Part shown: in pieces, positions 33,735-41,963 of the stretch
Numbering within the stretch: position 1 is the first letter of the stretch
Layout of the letters: each line of letters begins with the position of its first letter
Assembly: GCA_934667625.1 (NCBI GenBank)
Contig: CAKUMH010000003.1
Span: 62,001 to 126,000 of the forward strand
Length of the DNA: 64,000 nt
Direction: 5' to 3'
Source of the DNA: an uncultured Elusimicrobiales bacterium
GTDB lineage: Bacteria > Elusimicrobiota > Elusimicrobia > Elusimicrobiales > Elusimicrobiaceae
Notes under the pieces: generated by a model
What the model was told of the DNA's origin: nothing
The model's input: the letters and a program-made list of their open reading frames with translations, nothing else
Databases searched by the model: none
Position numbers and translations under genes: made by a program

Positions 33735-35120
33735 ATGGAAGGAAGTGCGAAAGATTTAGTTTTGGCGTTGGAAGGTTTGGAGAGAGAAAAGAACATCAAA
33801 CGCGAAGACATTTTAAAAACGATTGAAGACGCCCTCGTCTCCGCCCTGCGCAAAAACCTGGGTAAAACCGCCCAAATTTCCGCCAAGATTGACGTGGAAA
33901 ACGGATCTATTAAGGCCTTTCAAACCCTTAACGTGGTGGAACTGGTCACCAACCCGGAAACGGAAATTGACGTAGAAGGCGCCAAAAAATACATGAAGAA
34001 CCCCAAGGTGGGCGACGTGGTCACCAACACCCTGGAAGTGGAAGATTTCTCCCGTATTGCGGCGCAAATTGCCAAGCAGGTGCTCATCCAAAAGGTGCGC
34101 GGCATTGAACGCGACAATTTCTACAAGGAATTTAAACCCCGCGAAGGCGAAGTGGTCACGGGTTCCGTGCGCCGTTTTTCCGACCGCGACCTCATCGTGG
34201 ACCTCGGCAAGGTAGAGGCCATCTTGCCCTACTGCGAACAAATCAAAAAAGAACGCTATGTAAACGGTTCCCGCGTAAAAGCCATCATTGCCAAGGTACT
34301 CAACCAAAACGACTTGGCCAATATCGGCGACGATCCGGTCCTCGCGCGCTACAAATCGGCCGCGTTCAAAATGGATAAAGGCCAACGTGGGCCTTACGTT
34401 ATTTTGTCCCGCGCCAACGGCAAATTCTTAGAAGAGCTTTTTAAGGTAGAAGTGCCGGAAATCAACGAAGGCATCGTGGAAATCAAAAATGTCCAGCGCG
34501 ACCCGGGCTTCCGCGCCAAAGTGATGGTCAAAAGCATTGACAGCAAAATTGACCCGATTGGCACCTGCGTGGGCATGCGCGGCATCCGCATTCGCGCGGT
34601 GATGAACGAACTCTCCGGCGAACGCATTGATCTGATTAATTATTCCGACGATATCTCCACCGTTCTGATGAACTCCCTGGCCCCGGCCAAGGCGGATTTC
34701 GTCAAGATTGAAAGCCTCTCCGAAAAGCGCGCCACCGTCATCGTCCCCGACGACCAGCTGGCAATCGCCATCGGCAAAGACTGGCAGAACATTAAGCTCG
34801 CCTCCCGCCTCACGGGCTGGGAACTGGAAGTAAAGAGCGAATCGCAAAAGGCGCAGGAAGGCAAAGAAGCCTCCGAGGCCGTAAAAGCCACCCTGGCGGA
34901 TGTGGAAGGCGTCGGCCCCAAAATGGCGGAAGTGTTGCAAAAATCCGGTTTTACGACGGTGGAACAAATCGCCGCGTTAGACGTGGAACACCTCTCCACC
35001 GTGCAGGGCATTGGCGAAAAGACAGCCGCTAAAATTATTGAAGGCGCCAAAAAGTACCTGGAAGAACACGCGGCCGCCAACGGGCAGGAGGACGTAAATG
35101 ACAACCAAGAAAACCACTAA
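33735..35120 (+). CDS. nusA: Transcription termination/antitermination protein NusA
   Basis: RNA polymerase-associated factor for pausing, termination and rRNA antitermination. The 461 residues have an N-terminal polymerase-binding domain (1-130), an S1 domain (REGEVVTGSVRRFSDRDLIVDLGKVEAILP), two KH domains (DPIGTCVGMRGIRIRAVMNEL, DDQLAIAIGKDWQNIKLASRLTGW) and a C-terminal helix-hairpin-helix region (ATLADVEGVGPKMAEVLQ...VQGIGEKTAAKI). It overlaps infB by 23 bases. Confidence 0.97.
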   Translation: MEGSAKDLVLALEGLEREKNIKREDILKTIEDALVSALRKNLGKTAQISAKIDVENGSIKAFQTLNVVELVTNPETEIDVEGAKKYMKNPKVGDVVTNTLEVEDFSRIAAQIAKQVLIQKVRGIERDNFYKEFKPREGEVVTGSVRRFSDRDLIVDLGKVEAILPYCEQIKKERYVNGSRVKAIIAKVLNQNDLANIGDDPVLARYKSAAFKMDKGQRGPYVILSRANGKFLEELFKVEVPEINEGIVEIKNVQRDPGFRAKVMVKSIDSKIDPIGTCVGMRGIRIRAVMNELSGERIDLINYSDDISTVLMNSLAPAKADFVKIESLSEKRATVIVPDDQLAIAIGKDWQNIKLASRLTGWELEVKSESQKAQEGKEASEAVKATLADVEGVGPKMAEVLQKSGFTTVEQIAALDVEHLSTVQGIGEKTAAKIIEGAKKYLEEHAAANGQEDVNDNQENH

Positions 35121-37500
35121 TACCGAAGAGGAATCCTCCGCCAAAAAGAAAACTGCGGCTAAAAAATCTACCACCAAAACCACCGCTAAAAAAACGGCGG
35201 TAAAAAAGACAGCGGCCAAAAAAACAACCGCCGCCAAAAAGACGACGGCTGTTAAAAAAACCGCGGCTAAAAAGCCTGCCGCCAAAAAGACAACGCACAA
35301 GGCCCCCGCGGCCAAAACGGCTGAGCCAACGGCAGCGCCCGCGCATACGGAAACGGCCCCGCAAAAGCAGACCGAGGCCGTGCAAACGGCCGCTCCGGTT
35401 GCTGCGCCGAAACCCGCGGTAGCACAACCCGTGCAGGCCAAACCTGCCCCCGTACAACAGGCAACCCCTGTTCAGCCCAAAGTGCAGCCGGCCCCCGCGG
35501 TGCAAAAACCGGTGGCCGCACAGCCTAAACCGGCACCGCAGCCGCAAGCACCTGCACAGCCCAAGCAGGCCCCTGCGCCGCAAGCGCAGCACCCGCAAAA
35601 CGGGCAGAACAACCGTCCGCAGGGCCCGGTCCAACAGGCGGCCAAACCGCAGGAAAACCGCCCGCAGGGTCACAACAACCCGCGCCATGGGCATCACCAC
35701 AACGAAGTAATCGCACAAGCCCCGGTCAAGGACCCCAAGCTCATCCGTATCGTCGGCCAGCCGACCGTCAAAGAATTGGCGGAAAAGATGAATTTCAAAA
35801 TCAACGATTTCATCAAAAAGCTGATGATGATGGGTATCTTTGCCACCATTAACCAACGCCTGGAAAAGGATATGATTGAGCTCATCGTGGATGAATGCGG
35901 CTTTAAAGCGGAAATGGCGGAAGAAGATTTAAACCAAGAGACCGTTGCCCTTATGGAAACGGAAGACGACCCCGCTTCGCTCAAACCGCGCAGCCCGGTT
36001 ATCACCATTATGGGCCACGTGGACCACGGCAAGACCAGTCTGTTGGACGCTATTCGCAAGTCCAACGTAGTGGCGGGCGAAGCCGGCGCCATCACCCAGC
36101 ACATTGGTGCCTATCGGGTGAACACACCGCGCGGGATTTTAACCTTCCTGGATACGCCCGGCCACGAAGCGTTTACAGCCATGCGTGCCCGCGGGGCGCA
36201 AGCCACGGATATTGTCGTCCTCGTGGTGTCCGCCACGGACGGCATTATGCCCCAGACCATTGAAGCCATGGAACACGCCAAAGCGGCAGGTGCGCCGATT
36301 ATTGTGGCGGTCAACAAAATTGACCTTCCCGGCGCCAACCCGGACCGCGTCAAGCAGGACCTGGCCTCCCGCGGCCTCGTGCCCGAGGAATGGCAGGGCA
36401 ACACGATTTTTGTGGAAATTTCCGCCAAAAAGCACATAAACATTGACAAGCTTTTGGAAATGATTGCCCTCCAGGCCGAAATGATGGAACTCAAAGCCAA
36501 CCCGGACAGACCGGGTGTGGGCGTGATTTTGGAAAGTAAGCGCGACAACAAACGCGGCGTGGTGGCCACGGTGCTGGTGCAAAAAGGCACGATGAAGGTG
36601 GGAGACCCTTTCCTCGTCGGCACGAACTATGGCCGCATCCGCGCGCTGATTGACGAAAATTCCAAACGCTACCAATCCATTGGCCCCAGCACGCCGGCGG
36701 AAATTTTGGGTATCAACGGCGAGCCGCCGCAAGTGGGCGATACGCTCTACATTATGCCCAGCGAAAAGGAAGCCCGCTACGCGGCCGAAAAGCGCAAACT
36801 GGCCCAGAAGGAGGACTCCCAAGCGCGCCGCAAACAGGTGTCTTTAATGAACCTGCGCCAAGCCGACGAAAACGGCAACACCGTCAAGAAATTAAGTCTT
36901 ATTTTAAAGGCGGACGTGCAGGGCTCCATTGAGGCCATTAAAGACGCGCTCTTGCGCATTCCGTCCGACGAAGTGGAGCTGGACTTGATTCTCTCCGCCC
37001 CCGGTAACATCAACGAATCGGACATTCTGCTCGCCAAGGCCAGCAACGCCGTGGTGATTGGGTTCCACGTGGACGTGGAAAACAAAGCCCAAACCGAGGC
37101 CGAACGCGAAGGCATTGAAATCCGCCGCTACACGATTATCTTTGAACTCTTGGAAGATATCAAAGCCGCCATGGAAGGTTTATTGGAACCCGACGTGGTG
37201 GAAACGGTCGTGGGCACCGCCGTCATCAAGAAAGTGATGAAGTTAAGCTCCGGCTTGATTTCCGGTTCTTTGGTGGACAGCGGCAAAATGGTGCGCGGAT
37301 ACGAAGTGCGCGTGAAACGCAACGGCGAGGAAGTAGGCCACGGCAAAATCGGCGGGTTGAAACGCTTTAAGGATGACGTAAAAGAAGTAGAAAAAGGTTA
37401 TGAATGCGGCATCCTGATTGAAGGTTTCAAAGGAGTAGCCGAAGGCGACGTGATTGAATGCTTCCGCAAGGATAACGTAACAAGACGTATTAAGATGTAA
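35098..37500 (+). CDS. infB: Translation initiation factor IF-2 with Lys/Ala/Thr-rich N-terminus
   Basis: GTPase that brings fMet-tRNA to the 30S subunit. The first about 75 residues are a Lys/Ala/Thr repeat tract resembling histone H1 tails, and residues about 80-205 are Pro/Gln/Ala-rich. The conserved IF2_N helix bundle lies near 220-260 (TVKELAEKMNFKINDFIKKLMMM). The G domain starts at 306 with GHVDHGKT, then DTPGHEAF and NKID. Domains II, III and the C-terminal tRNA-binding domain follow to residue 800. GGAGG precedes ATG inside nusA. The 3' end has been partly copied just downstream. Confidence 0.97.
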   Translation: MTTKKTTNTEEESSAKKKTAAKKSTTKTTAKKTAVKKTAAKKTTAAKKTTAVKKTAAKKPAAKKTTHKAPAAKTAEPTAAPAHTETAPQKQTEAVQTAAPVAAPKPAVAQPVQAKPAPVQQATPVQPKVQPAPAVQKPVAAQPKPAPQPQAPAQPKQAPAPQAQHPQNGQNNRPQGPVQQAAKPQENRPQGHNNPRHGHHHNEVIAQAPVKDPKLIRIVGQPTVKELAEKMNFKINDFIKKLMMMGIFATINQRLEKDMIELIVDECGFKAEMAEEDLNQETVALMETEDDPASLKPRSPVITIMGHVDHGKTSLLDAIRKSNVVAGEAGAITQHIGAYRVNTPRGILTFLDTPGHEAFTAMRARGAQATDIVVLVVSATDGIMPQTIEAMEHAKAAGAPIIVAVNKIDLPGANPDRVKQDLASRGLVPEEWQGNTIFVEISAKKHINIDKLLEMIALQAEMMELKANPDRPGVGVILESKRDNKRGVVATVLVQKGTMKVGDPFLVGTNYGRIRALIDENSKRYQSIGPSTPAEILGINGEPPQVGDTLYIMPSEKEARYAAEKRKLAQKEDSQARRKQVSLMNLRQADENGNTVKKLSLILKADVQGSIEAIKDALLRIPSDEVELDLILSAPGNINESDILLAKASNAVVIGFHVDVENKAQTEAEREGIEIRRYTIIFELLEDIKAAMEGLLEPDVVETVVGTAVIKKVMKLSSGLISGSLVDSGKMVRGYEVRVKRNGEEVGHGKIGGLKRFKDDVKEVEKGYECGILIEGFKGVAEGDVIECFRKDNVTRRIKM

Positions 37501-37518
37501 GTTTTAGACGTGCCGCAT

Positions 37519-37551
37519 GAAAACCCCGAGGATTTGACCGAGGGGTTTTCT
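37519..37551 (+). terminator. Terminator of the rimP-nusA-infB operon
   Basis: GAAAACCCC pairs with GGGGTTTTC. Four more hairpins of a different sequence follow in the tandem array. Confidence 0.8.
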
Positions 37552-37565
37552 TATGCCCATAGAGG

Positions 37566-37646
37566 GAAGGTTTCAAAGGAGTAACCGAAGGCGATGTGAT
37601 TGAATGCTTCCGCAAGGATAACATAACAAGACGTATTAAAATGTAA
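37566..37646 (+). pseudogene. Duplicated 3' end of infB
   Basis: These 81 bases match the last 81 of infB (37420-37500) with four substitutions and still encode the final 26 residues and stop (ending TRRIKM). No start or upstream domain accompanies them. The last dozen bases of this copy also form the beginning of each tandem repeat unit. Confidence 0.9.
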
Positions 37647-38034
37647 TTTTAATTCAAGCCAAGACGCGAGTTGTTTTAAAGCTAAAAGCCCTACGATAAG
37701 TAGGGCTTTTTTATGCCTCGCGGATTGTAACGCGCAGAATTAAGATGTAAGTTTAATTCAAGCCAAAACGTGAGCTGTTTTAAAGCTAAAAGCCCTACGA
37801 TAAGTAGGGCTTTTTTATGCCTCGCGGATTGTAACACGCAGAATTAAAATGTAATTTTAATTCAAGCGCAAAACGCGAGCTGTTTTAAAGCAAAAAGCCC
37901 TACGATAAGTAGGGCTTTTTTATGCCTAGTGGATTGTAACGCGCAGAATTAAAATGTAATTTTAATTCAAGCCAAAACGCGAGCTGTTTTAAAGCTAAAA
38001 GCCCTACGATAAGTAGGGCTTTTTTATGCCTCGC
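37635..38034 (+). repeat. Four tandem 104-base units, each carrying a terminator hairpin
   Basis: Units begin at 37635, 37739, 37843 and 37948 with ATTAAAATGTAA or ATTAAGATGTAA (the infB stop context). A block near CAAGCCAAAACGCGAGCTG and a hairpin AAGCCCTA/TAGGGCTT followed by six T residues come next, then GCCTCGCGGATTGTAACGCGCAGA. Units differ by only a few bases. The period is 104-105 bases, with the last unit incomplete. Confidence 0.92.
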
Positions 38035-38444
38035 CGTAATCTTACTTTTTGTGCCGACAAAAAGAAAGCCAAAAGCTCGTCGCCCGAAGCGTTATAAAAG
38101 GCAGCAACCACAGCAACAATCAAACGACCCAACGGGTAGGTGCTGAATCAAGTTCAACATGACCCCTTGTTTGTTACCACGGCCAACGGCGAAAAACAAA
38201 ATAAAAAGTCACCCTGAACGGCGGCCCGCAGGGTATCAGGGGCTACCGTTTGGGTTGTTAAGCCGTCATCCTGGAGTGTCTTAGTCCAGGATCTCGCCGT
38301 TGCCTTTCCGTCATCAAATAAGTGCCGTCATTCTGAACGGCGGCCCGCAGGGTTTTCAGAATCTACCTTTTGTGTTGTTCGTCGTTTCGTCGTTTCGCCG
38401 TTTCGCCAGCCCCCTGGTTAGTATCCAGGCGGCATTTTCCCCCA
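38035..38444. other. Gene-free repeat-rich stretch between infB and the prepilin pair
   Basis: 38045-38065 holds a small hairpin CTTTTTGT-GCCG-ACAAAAAG. 38124-38420 holds the palindromic repeat cluster. Short open frames here have no ribosome site or recognisable product, and I see no gene. Confidence 0.6.
38124..38420. repeat. Dispersed palindromic repeat cluster 2
   Basis: At least four units lie here. One is reversed (38124-38163). GTCACCCTGAAC with a GGCGGCCCGCAGGG insert is at 38208-38257. GTCATCCTGGAGTGTCTTAG with TCCAGGATCTCGCCGTT is at 38265-38302. GTCATTCTGAAC with the same insert and TTCAGAATCT is at 38327-38379. Units of the CTGAA class end in CTACC..TTGGGTTGTT or close variants. 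The linker CCGTCATCAAATAAGTGCCGTC joins the last two. Confidence 0.75.
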
Positions 38445-38475
38445 TAAAAAAGCCCCGCACCAGGCGGGGCTTTTT
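38445..38475 (-). terminator. Terminator of the 38496 prepilin
   Basis: GCCCCGCC/GCGGGGC is followed by TTTTTT on the minus strand. It is duplicated almost exactly at 39245-39274. Confidence 0.85.
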
Positions 38476-38495
38476 ACTCTCGTCACAAAAACAAA

Positions 38496-39026
38496 CTATT
38501 TAATCATACCCTTGGCATTACCATTAGCAATAGATTTGCAAATGGCAGAAGCATCCGCCGTCGCGTCCGCGCTCAAAGGAGCGGTGGGCTTCGCCGTCGA
38601 GCAGTTGCGGCGAATGTTCCCGTCGGAATCAATAGACAGGTTGATGGAATACTGCGTATCAGTAGAGGTGCTCGGCGTGAACGTGCCTCCGGACACGGTA
38701 CCGCGCTGCGCCGTAGCCAACAAGGTATTAGTGGCCGCGGCCGGCACCGTTACCGTCAACTGGAAGTTTTTAGTCGTGGTAGTGGAAGTAGTGGTCGTTC
38801 CCACGCCCGGCAACTGCAAGTCCAACTGGGTCAAGTCGTTGGTAAACTGGCCCTGACCCATTTTGTAAATTTGCTCGGCGGTGGCCAAGTTGCCCAAGAG
38901 GGTAATGGCTTCCGTCGCGCGGGATTTTTCTACCGCTTTGGTGTACTGCGGCAGCGCCACAGCGGCCAAAATGCCGATAATGAGCACGACTACCAACAGT
39001 TCAATTAATGTAAAACCTTTCTTCAT
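38496..39026 (-). CDS. Type IV prepilin-like protein, tandem pair copy A
   Basis: The 176-residue prepilin has leader MKKG and FTLIELLVVVLIIGILAAVALPQYTKAVEKSRATEAITLLGNLATAEQIYKMGQGQF. The first about 75 residues are almost identical to copy B (39293-39802); the bodies diverge into different Thr/Ser/Asn-rich segments and then converge at the Cys-containing end (AICKSIANGNAKGMIK). The start is fixed by AGGAGATAAAACTT before ATG. Together with its promoter and terminator it forms a unit duplicated in tandem. It probably encodes a major pilin or close relative. Confidence 0.92.
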   Translation of the reverse strand: MKKGFTLIELLVVVLIIGILAAVALPQYTKAVEKSRATEAITLLGNLATAEQIYKMGQGQFTNDLTQLDLQLPGVGTTTTSTTTTKNFQLTVTVPAAATNTLLATAQRGTVSGGTFTPSTSTDTQYSINLSIDSDGNIRRNCSTAKPTAPLSADATADASAICKSIANGNAKGMIK

Positions 39027-39091
39027 AAGTTTTATCTCCTATCCATAATTTATAGCGCACCCTGCACGCTACCCTAATAGTTTAAATATAT

Positions 39092-39107
39092 TTGAAAGAA
39101 ATTTCAA
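39092..39107. promoter_or_regulatory. Palindrome TTGAAA-N4-TTTCAA upstream of prepilin copy A
   Basis: The 16-base inverted repeat lies about 65 bases before the copy A start and is repeated identically before copy B. It could be an operator. A possible -10 (TATAAA) for the pilin lies about 40 bases closer to the gene. Confidence 0.45.
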
Positions 39108-39145
39108 GTATTTTTAGTTGTAAAAACCCAAAATGCAATAGAACT

Positions 39146-39242
39146 ATGATAGACAGAATTAAAAGGAAATCGGTGCTAAACTGCGTGGCCGCCTGCACTT
39201 AAAGAGAATCCCCTCTTTTACTTTTGAATTTGACGATACGCC
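39146..39242 (+). pseudogene. Remnant of a duplicated rbfA
   Basis: The segment begins ATGATAGACAGAATTAAA like rbfA at 39925, then jumps across a deletion of about 195 bases to the part matching 40140-40214 and stops where the next terminator begins. The reading frame is broken by the junction. Its promoter has also lost the TATAAT present in the true copy. It marks the boundary of the tandem duplication that made the two prepilins. Confidence 0.9.
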
Positions 39243-39244
39243 AT

Positions 39245-39274
39245 AAAAAAGCCCCGCACCAGGCGGGGCTTTTT
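39245..39274 (-). terminator. Terminator of the 39293 prepilin
   Basis: Near-identical to the terminator at 38445-38475, and part of the duplicated unit. Confidence 0.85.
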
Positions 39275-39292
39275 ACTCGTCACAAAAACAAC

Positions 39293-39802
39293 TTATTTAA
39301 TCTTACCATTTGTATCACCATTGGCAATGGATTTGCACATTGCAGTAACGTCAGTGGCCTCCTGAGATTTCTGGCACGTGCGCGTAATTGTGCCGTCCGC
39401 GGCAATATCCAGCTTAATGGTGTACTGGTTATCACCAGAGCCAATCACCGTACCGGAGCTGTCCACGCGGTCCGCATAAGCCGTCAACGTAGTGCCCGTA
39501 GTCGCAGTGGTACCCGCCGGTGTCGTAATAGTAATTTTAAAGTTTTTAGTAACAATGTCTTTATCAAAGGCACCCGTTACGCCCGGCAACTGCAAGTCCA
39601 ACTGGGTCAAGTCGTTGGTAAAAGCCCCTTGTCCCATTTTGTAAATCTGCTCGGCGGTGGCCAAATTGCCCAAGAGGGTAATGGCTTCCGTCGCGCGGGA
39701 TTTTTCTACCGCTTTGGTGTACTGCGGCAACGCCACAGCGGCCAAAATGCCGATAATGAGCACGACTACCAACAGTTCAATTAACGTAAAACCTTTCTTC
39801 AT
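39293..39802 (-). CDS. Type IV prepilin-like protein, tandem pair copy B
   Basis: The 169-residue prepilin has N-terminal 75 residues essentially identical to copy A, with Glu5 present. The variable middle (TGAFDKDIVTKNFKITITTPAG...) differs from copy A, while the end returns to TCQKSQEATDVTAMCKSIANGDTNGKIK. The pattern of conserved spine and terminus with a variable centre fits surface-exposed pilin diversification. It is divergent from rbfA. Confidence 0.92.
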   Translation of the reverse strand: MKKGFTLIELLVVVLIIGILAAVALPQYTKAVEKSRATEAITLLGNLATAEQIYKMGQGAFTNDLTQLDLQLPGVTGAFDKDIVTKNFKITITTPAGTTATTGTTLTAYADRVDSSGTVIGSGDNQYTIKLDIAADGTITRTCQKSQEATDVTAMCKSIANGDTNGKIK

Positions 39803-39867
39803 AAGTTTTATCTCCTATCCGTAATTTATAGCGCACCCTGCACGCTACCCCAATAGTTTAAATATAT

Positions 39868-39883
39868 TTGAAAGAAATTTCAA
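39868..39883. promoter_or_regulatory. Palindrome TTGAAA-N4-TTTCAA between prepilin copy B and rbfA
   Basis: Identical to 39092-39107 and located between the divergent promoters, so it could affect either gene. Confidence 0.45.
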
Positions 39884-39909
39884 GTATTTTTAGTTGTAAA
39901 AACCCAAAA

Positions 39910-39918
39910 TGCTATAAT
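39910..39918 (+). promoter_or_regulatory. Extended -10 promoter of rbfA, leaderless
   Basis: TGCTATAAT is followed by six bases (AGAACT) and the rbfA ATG. The duplicated remnant at 39146 has lost this element. Confidence 0.7.
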
Positions 39919-39924
39919 AGAACT

Positions 39925-40284
39925 ATGATAGACAGAATTAAACGTTTGGAAACCCTTTTGTTGGAAGAAATCAACACGCTTATTACCAAAATGGCCGCCA
40001 ACGGCGATTTTGGCGGTTTCGTGACGATTACGGCGGTGCGCCTGTCTAAAGATTTGGCCAACGCCAAGGTGTTCTTTTCGGTTTTTGGCAGCCCGGAGGA
40101 CAAAAAGAAAACGCAGGAGGCGCTGTCGCTGCTGCGCAAAGAAATCGGCGCCAAACTGCGCGGCCGCCTGCACTTAAAGAGAATTCCCTCTTTTACTTTT
40201 GAATTTGACGATACGCCCGAAAAGGCCTCTCGCGTGGAGGCCATTTTCCAAGTGATAGAAAAGGAAAAACACGATGCAAAATAG
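39925..40284 (+). CDS. rbfA: 30S ribosome-binding factor A
   Basis: The 119-residue KH-fold factor is needed for late 30S maturation and cold adaptation. ATG 39925 gives MIDRIKRLETLLLEEINTLITKM; an earlier start would lie upstream of the -10. The family core FVTITAVRLSKDLANAKVFFSVFG and LHLKRIPSFTFEFDDTPEKASRVEAI is intact. It overlaps nrnA by 11 bases. It normally follows infB directly; here about 2.4 kb separates them. Confidence 0.95.
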   Translation: MIDRIKRLETLLLEEINTLITKMAANGDFGGFVTITAVRLSKDLANAKVFFSVFGSPEDKKKTQEALSLLRKEIGAKLRGRLHLKRIPSFTFEFDDTPEKASRVEAIFQVIEKEKHDAK

Positions 40285-41269
40285 AGAAGAAAGCCTGCGC
40301 CAAGTTTGGCAAGCCCTCCGCGCCGGAAAAAAGTTTTTTATTGCCGGCCATTTAAACCCGGACGGGGACTCCCTGGGCTGCACCTTGACCATGACTTCCC
40401 TCTTGGAGCGGATGGGCAAAACGGTCTATGCCTACTGTGCCCCCGCCGTCGGAAACGATTTAAAATTCCTGCCTGGAATTCCCAAAATTCACGTGGGAGT
40501 TCTGCCGGAAAAGCCGGATTTTGACACTGTTCTTCTCTTGGAATGTTCCGACCGCCAACGCGGCGGCGATTTGGAAAGCGTCCTCCAATCCGCCCAAACG
40601 CTTATTAATATAGACCACCACCTGGTCAGCGATGCGTACGGCGACGTCAATCACATTGATTCCAAGGCCTCCTCCACCGCCGAAATTATCTTTCAGCTTT
40701 TTGAAGCCTCCGGCGAGGAGCACTGCCTCCCCACCGCGGACGAGGCCACCTGCCTTTACACGGGGCTCGTAACCGATACGGGCCGCTTTGTCCACTCCAA
40801 CACCACCGCCGAGGCCCTGCGCGTCGGCTCGGCCCTGGTGGCCCTCGGGGCGGATGTGGATAAAATCAACCAAGTCATCTACTTTACCAAATCTTACATT
40901 GAGCTAAAGCTCCTGGGCCGCGCGCTGGAAAAAATGCAAATGCGCTTTGACAATAAGTACAGCCAAATTATTTTAACCCGCCGCGACTTTGAAGCATTCG
41001 GCGCCACGCCCGCCCAAACGCAGGGAATCGTCAGCCAGCCGACGATGATCCCCGGCGTGGAAGTTTCCGCGCTCATCAAAGAGGAGCCGGACAAGGTTTC
41101 CGTCAATTTACGCTCCCGCGGCAGCGTGGACGTCAGCCGCATTGCCCAAACCTTTGGCGGCGGCGGCCATGCACGCGCCTCGGGCTTTAAAGTAACGGGC
41201 AAAACCGTGGACGAGGTGGCCGAAGCCCTGGCCGATGTGGTGCAAGATGTCGTTAAAAAACTTGCCTGA
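40274..41269 (+). CDS. nrnA: DHH family phosphoesterase (NrnA-like)
   Basis: The 331-residue cytoplasmic enzyme is of the type that degrades short oligoribonucleotides and pAp or cyclic dinucleotides. The N-terminal DHH domain has GHLNPDGDSLGC and IDHHLVSD, and the C-terminal DHHA1 domain has GGGGHARASGF. The position between rbfA and truB is typical of Gram-positive-like and many other operons. The exact substrate within the family is inferred. Confidence 0.93.
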   Translation: MQNREESLRQVWQALRAGKKFFIAGHLNPDGDSLGCTLTMTSLLERMGKTVYAYCAPAVGNDLKFLPGIPKIHVGVLPEKPDFDTVLLLECSDRQRGGDLESVLQSAQTLINIDHHLVSDAYGDVNHIDSKASSTAEIIFQLFEASGEEHCLPTADEATCLYTGLVTDTGRFVHSNTTAEALRVGSALVALGADVDKINQVIYFTKSYIELKLLGRALEKMQMRFDNKYSQIILTRRDFEAFGATPAQTQGIVSQPTMIPGVEVSALIKEEPDKVSVNLRSRGSVDVSRIAQTFGGGGHARASGFKVTGKTVDEVAEALADVVQDVVKKLA

Positions 41270-41963
41270 ACCGCAAAAAAGCGGTCTTTTGCTTATAGAT
41301 AAACCGGCAGATTTTTCGTCGCACGATATTATCGCCGTTTGCCGCCGCATTTTAAAAACCAAAAAAATCGGACACAGCGGCACCTTAGACCCCATGGCCA
41401 CGGGCCTGTTGATTGTGCTCGTCGGGCGCGAGGCCACCAAACGCCAAGACGCCTTCTTAAAACTTTCCAAAACCTATTCAGCCGTTTTAAAACTGGGCGA
41501 AGAAACCGATTCGTGGGACGCGCACGGAACCGTGGTGGCCACCGCACCCGTGCCGGATTTATCGCCGCAAGCCCTGCAAGCGACTACCCAAAAACTATCG
41601 GGCGCCATTACACAGCCCATTCCCTTTTTTAGTGCCAAAAAAATCGGCGGATACCACATGTACGAGCTGGCCCGCAAAGGCCGCGAAATAGAACGCCGCC
41701 ACAACGAGGTGACCGTTGCTTGGCGCCAAGTCGCCCAAACGGCCGACGACGAAATCACCTTCACCGTGCATTGTTCGTGCGGCACTTATGTGCGTTCGCT
41801 GGGCTATTTGCTTGCCAAAGAGCTGGGCACCGTCGGACACCTCACCGCCCTAAGACGGCTTGAAATCGGGCCGTTTTCCGTGCAAAACGCCTTTGACGGC
41901 AACCTGTTAAAGGGCTGCCCCACGGATACCCTTTACGCGCAGGTGGAACCTATTGTTTTATGA
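41247..41963 (+). CDS. truB: tRNA pseudouridine(55) synthase
   Basis: Modifies U55 in the T-loop of tRNAs. ATG 41247 lies inside the end of nrnA and gives a 238-residue protein; a start four codons earlier is possible. The motif GHSGTLDPMATGLL contains the catalytic Asp48. Later motifs AKKIGGYHMYELARKG and CSCGTYVRSLGYLLAKEL are typical. It overlaps ribF by four bases (ATGA). Confidence 0.96.
   Translation: MSLKNLPEPQKSGLLLIDKPADFSSHDIIAVCRRILKTKKIGHSGTLDPMATGLLIVLVGREATKRQDAFLKLSKTYSAVLKLGEETDSWDAHGTVVATAPVPDLSPQALQATTQKLSGAITQPIPFFSAKKIGGYHMYELARKGREIERRHNEVTVAWRQVAQTADDEITFTVHCSCGTYVRSLGYLLAKELGTVGHLTALRRLEIGPFSVQNAFDGNLLKGCPTDTLYAQVEPIVL

Noticed and set aside
35035..35856. Minus-strand Arg/Leu/Gly-rich frame over the start of infB
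   Set aside because: It mirrors the repetitive Lys/Ala/Thr and Pro/Gln codons of IF-2 and is a composition artefact.
37635..38034. Regular repeats that might be a CRISPR array
   Set aside because: The whole 104-base unit is repeated with no unique spacers, and each unit is a terminator plus infB-end sequence; no cas genes are present.
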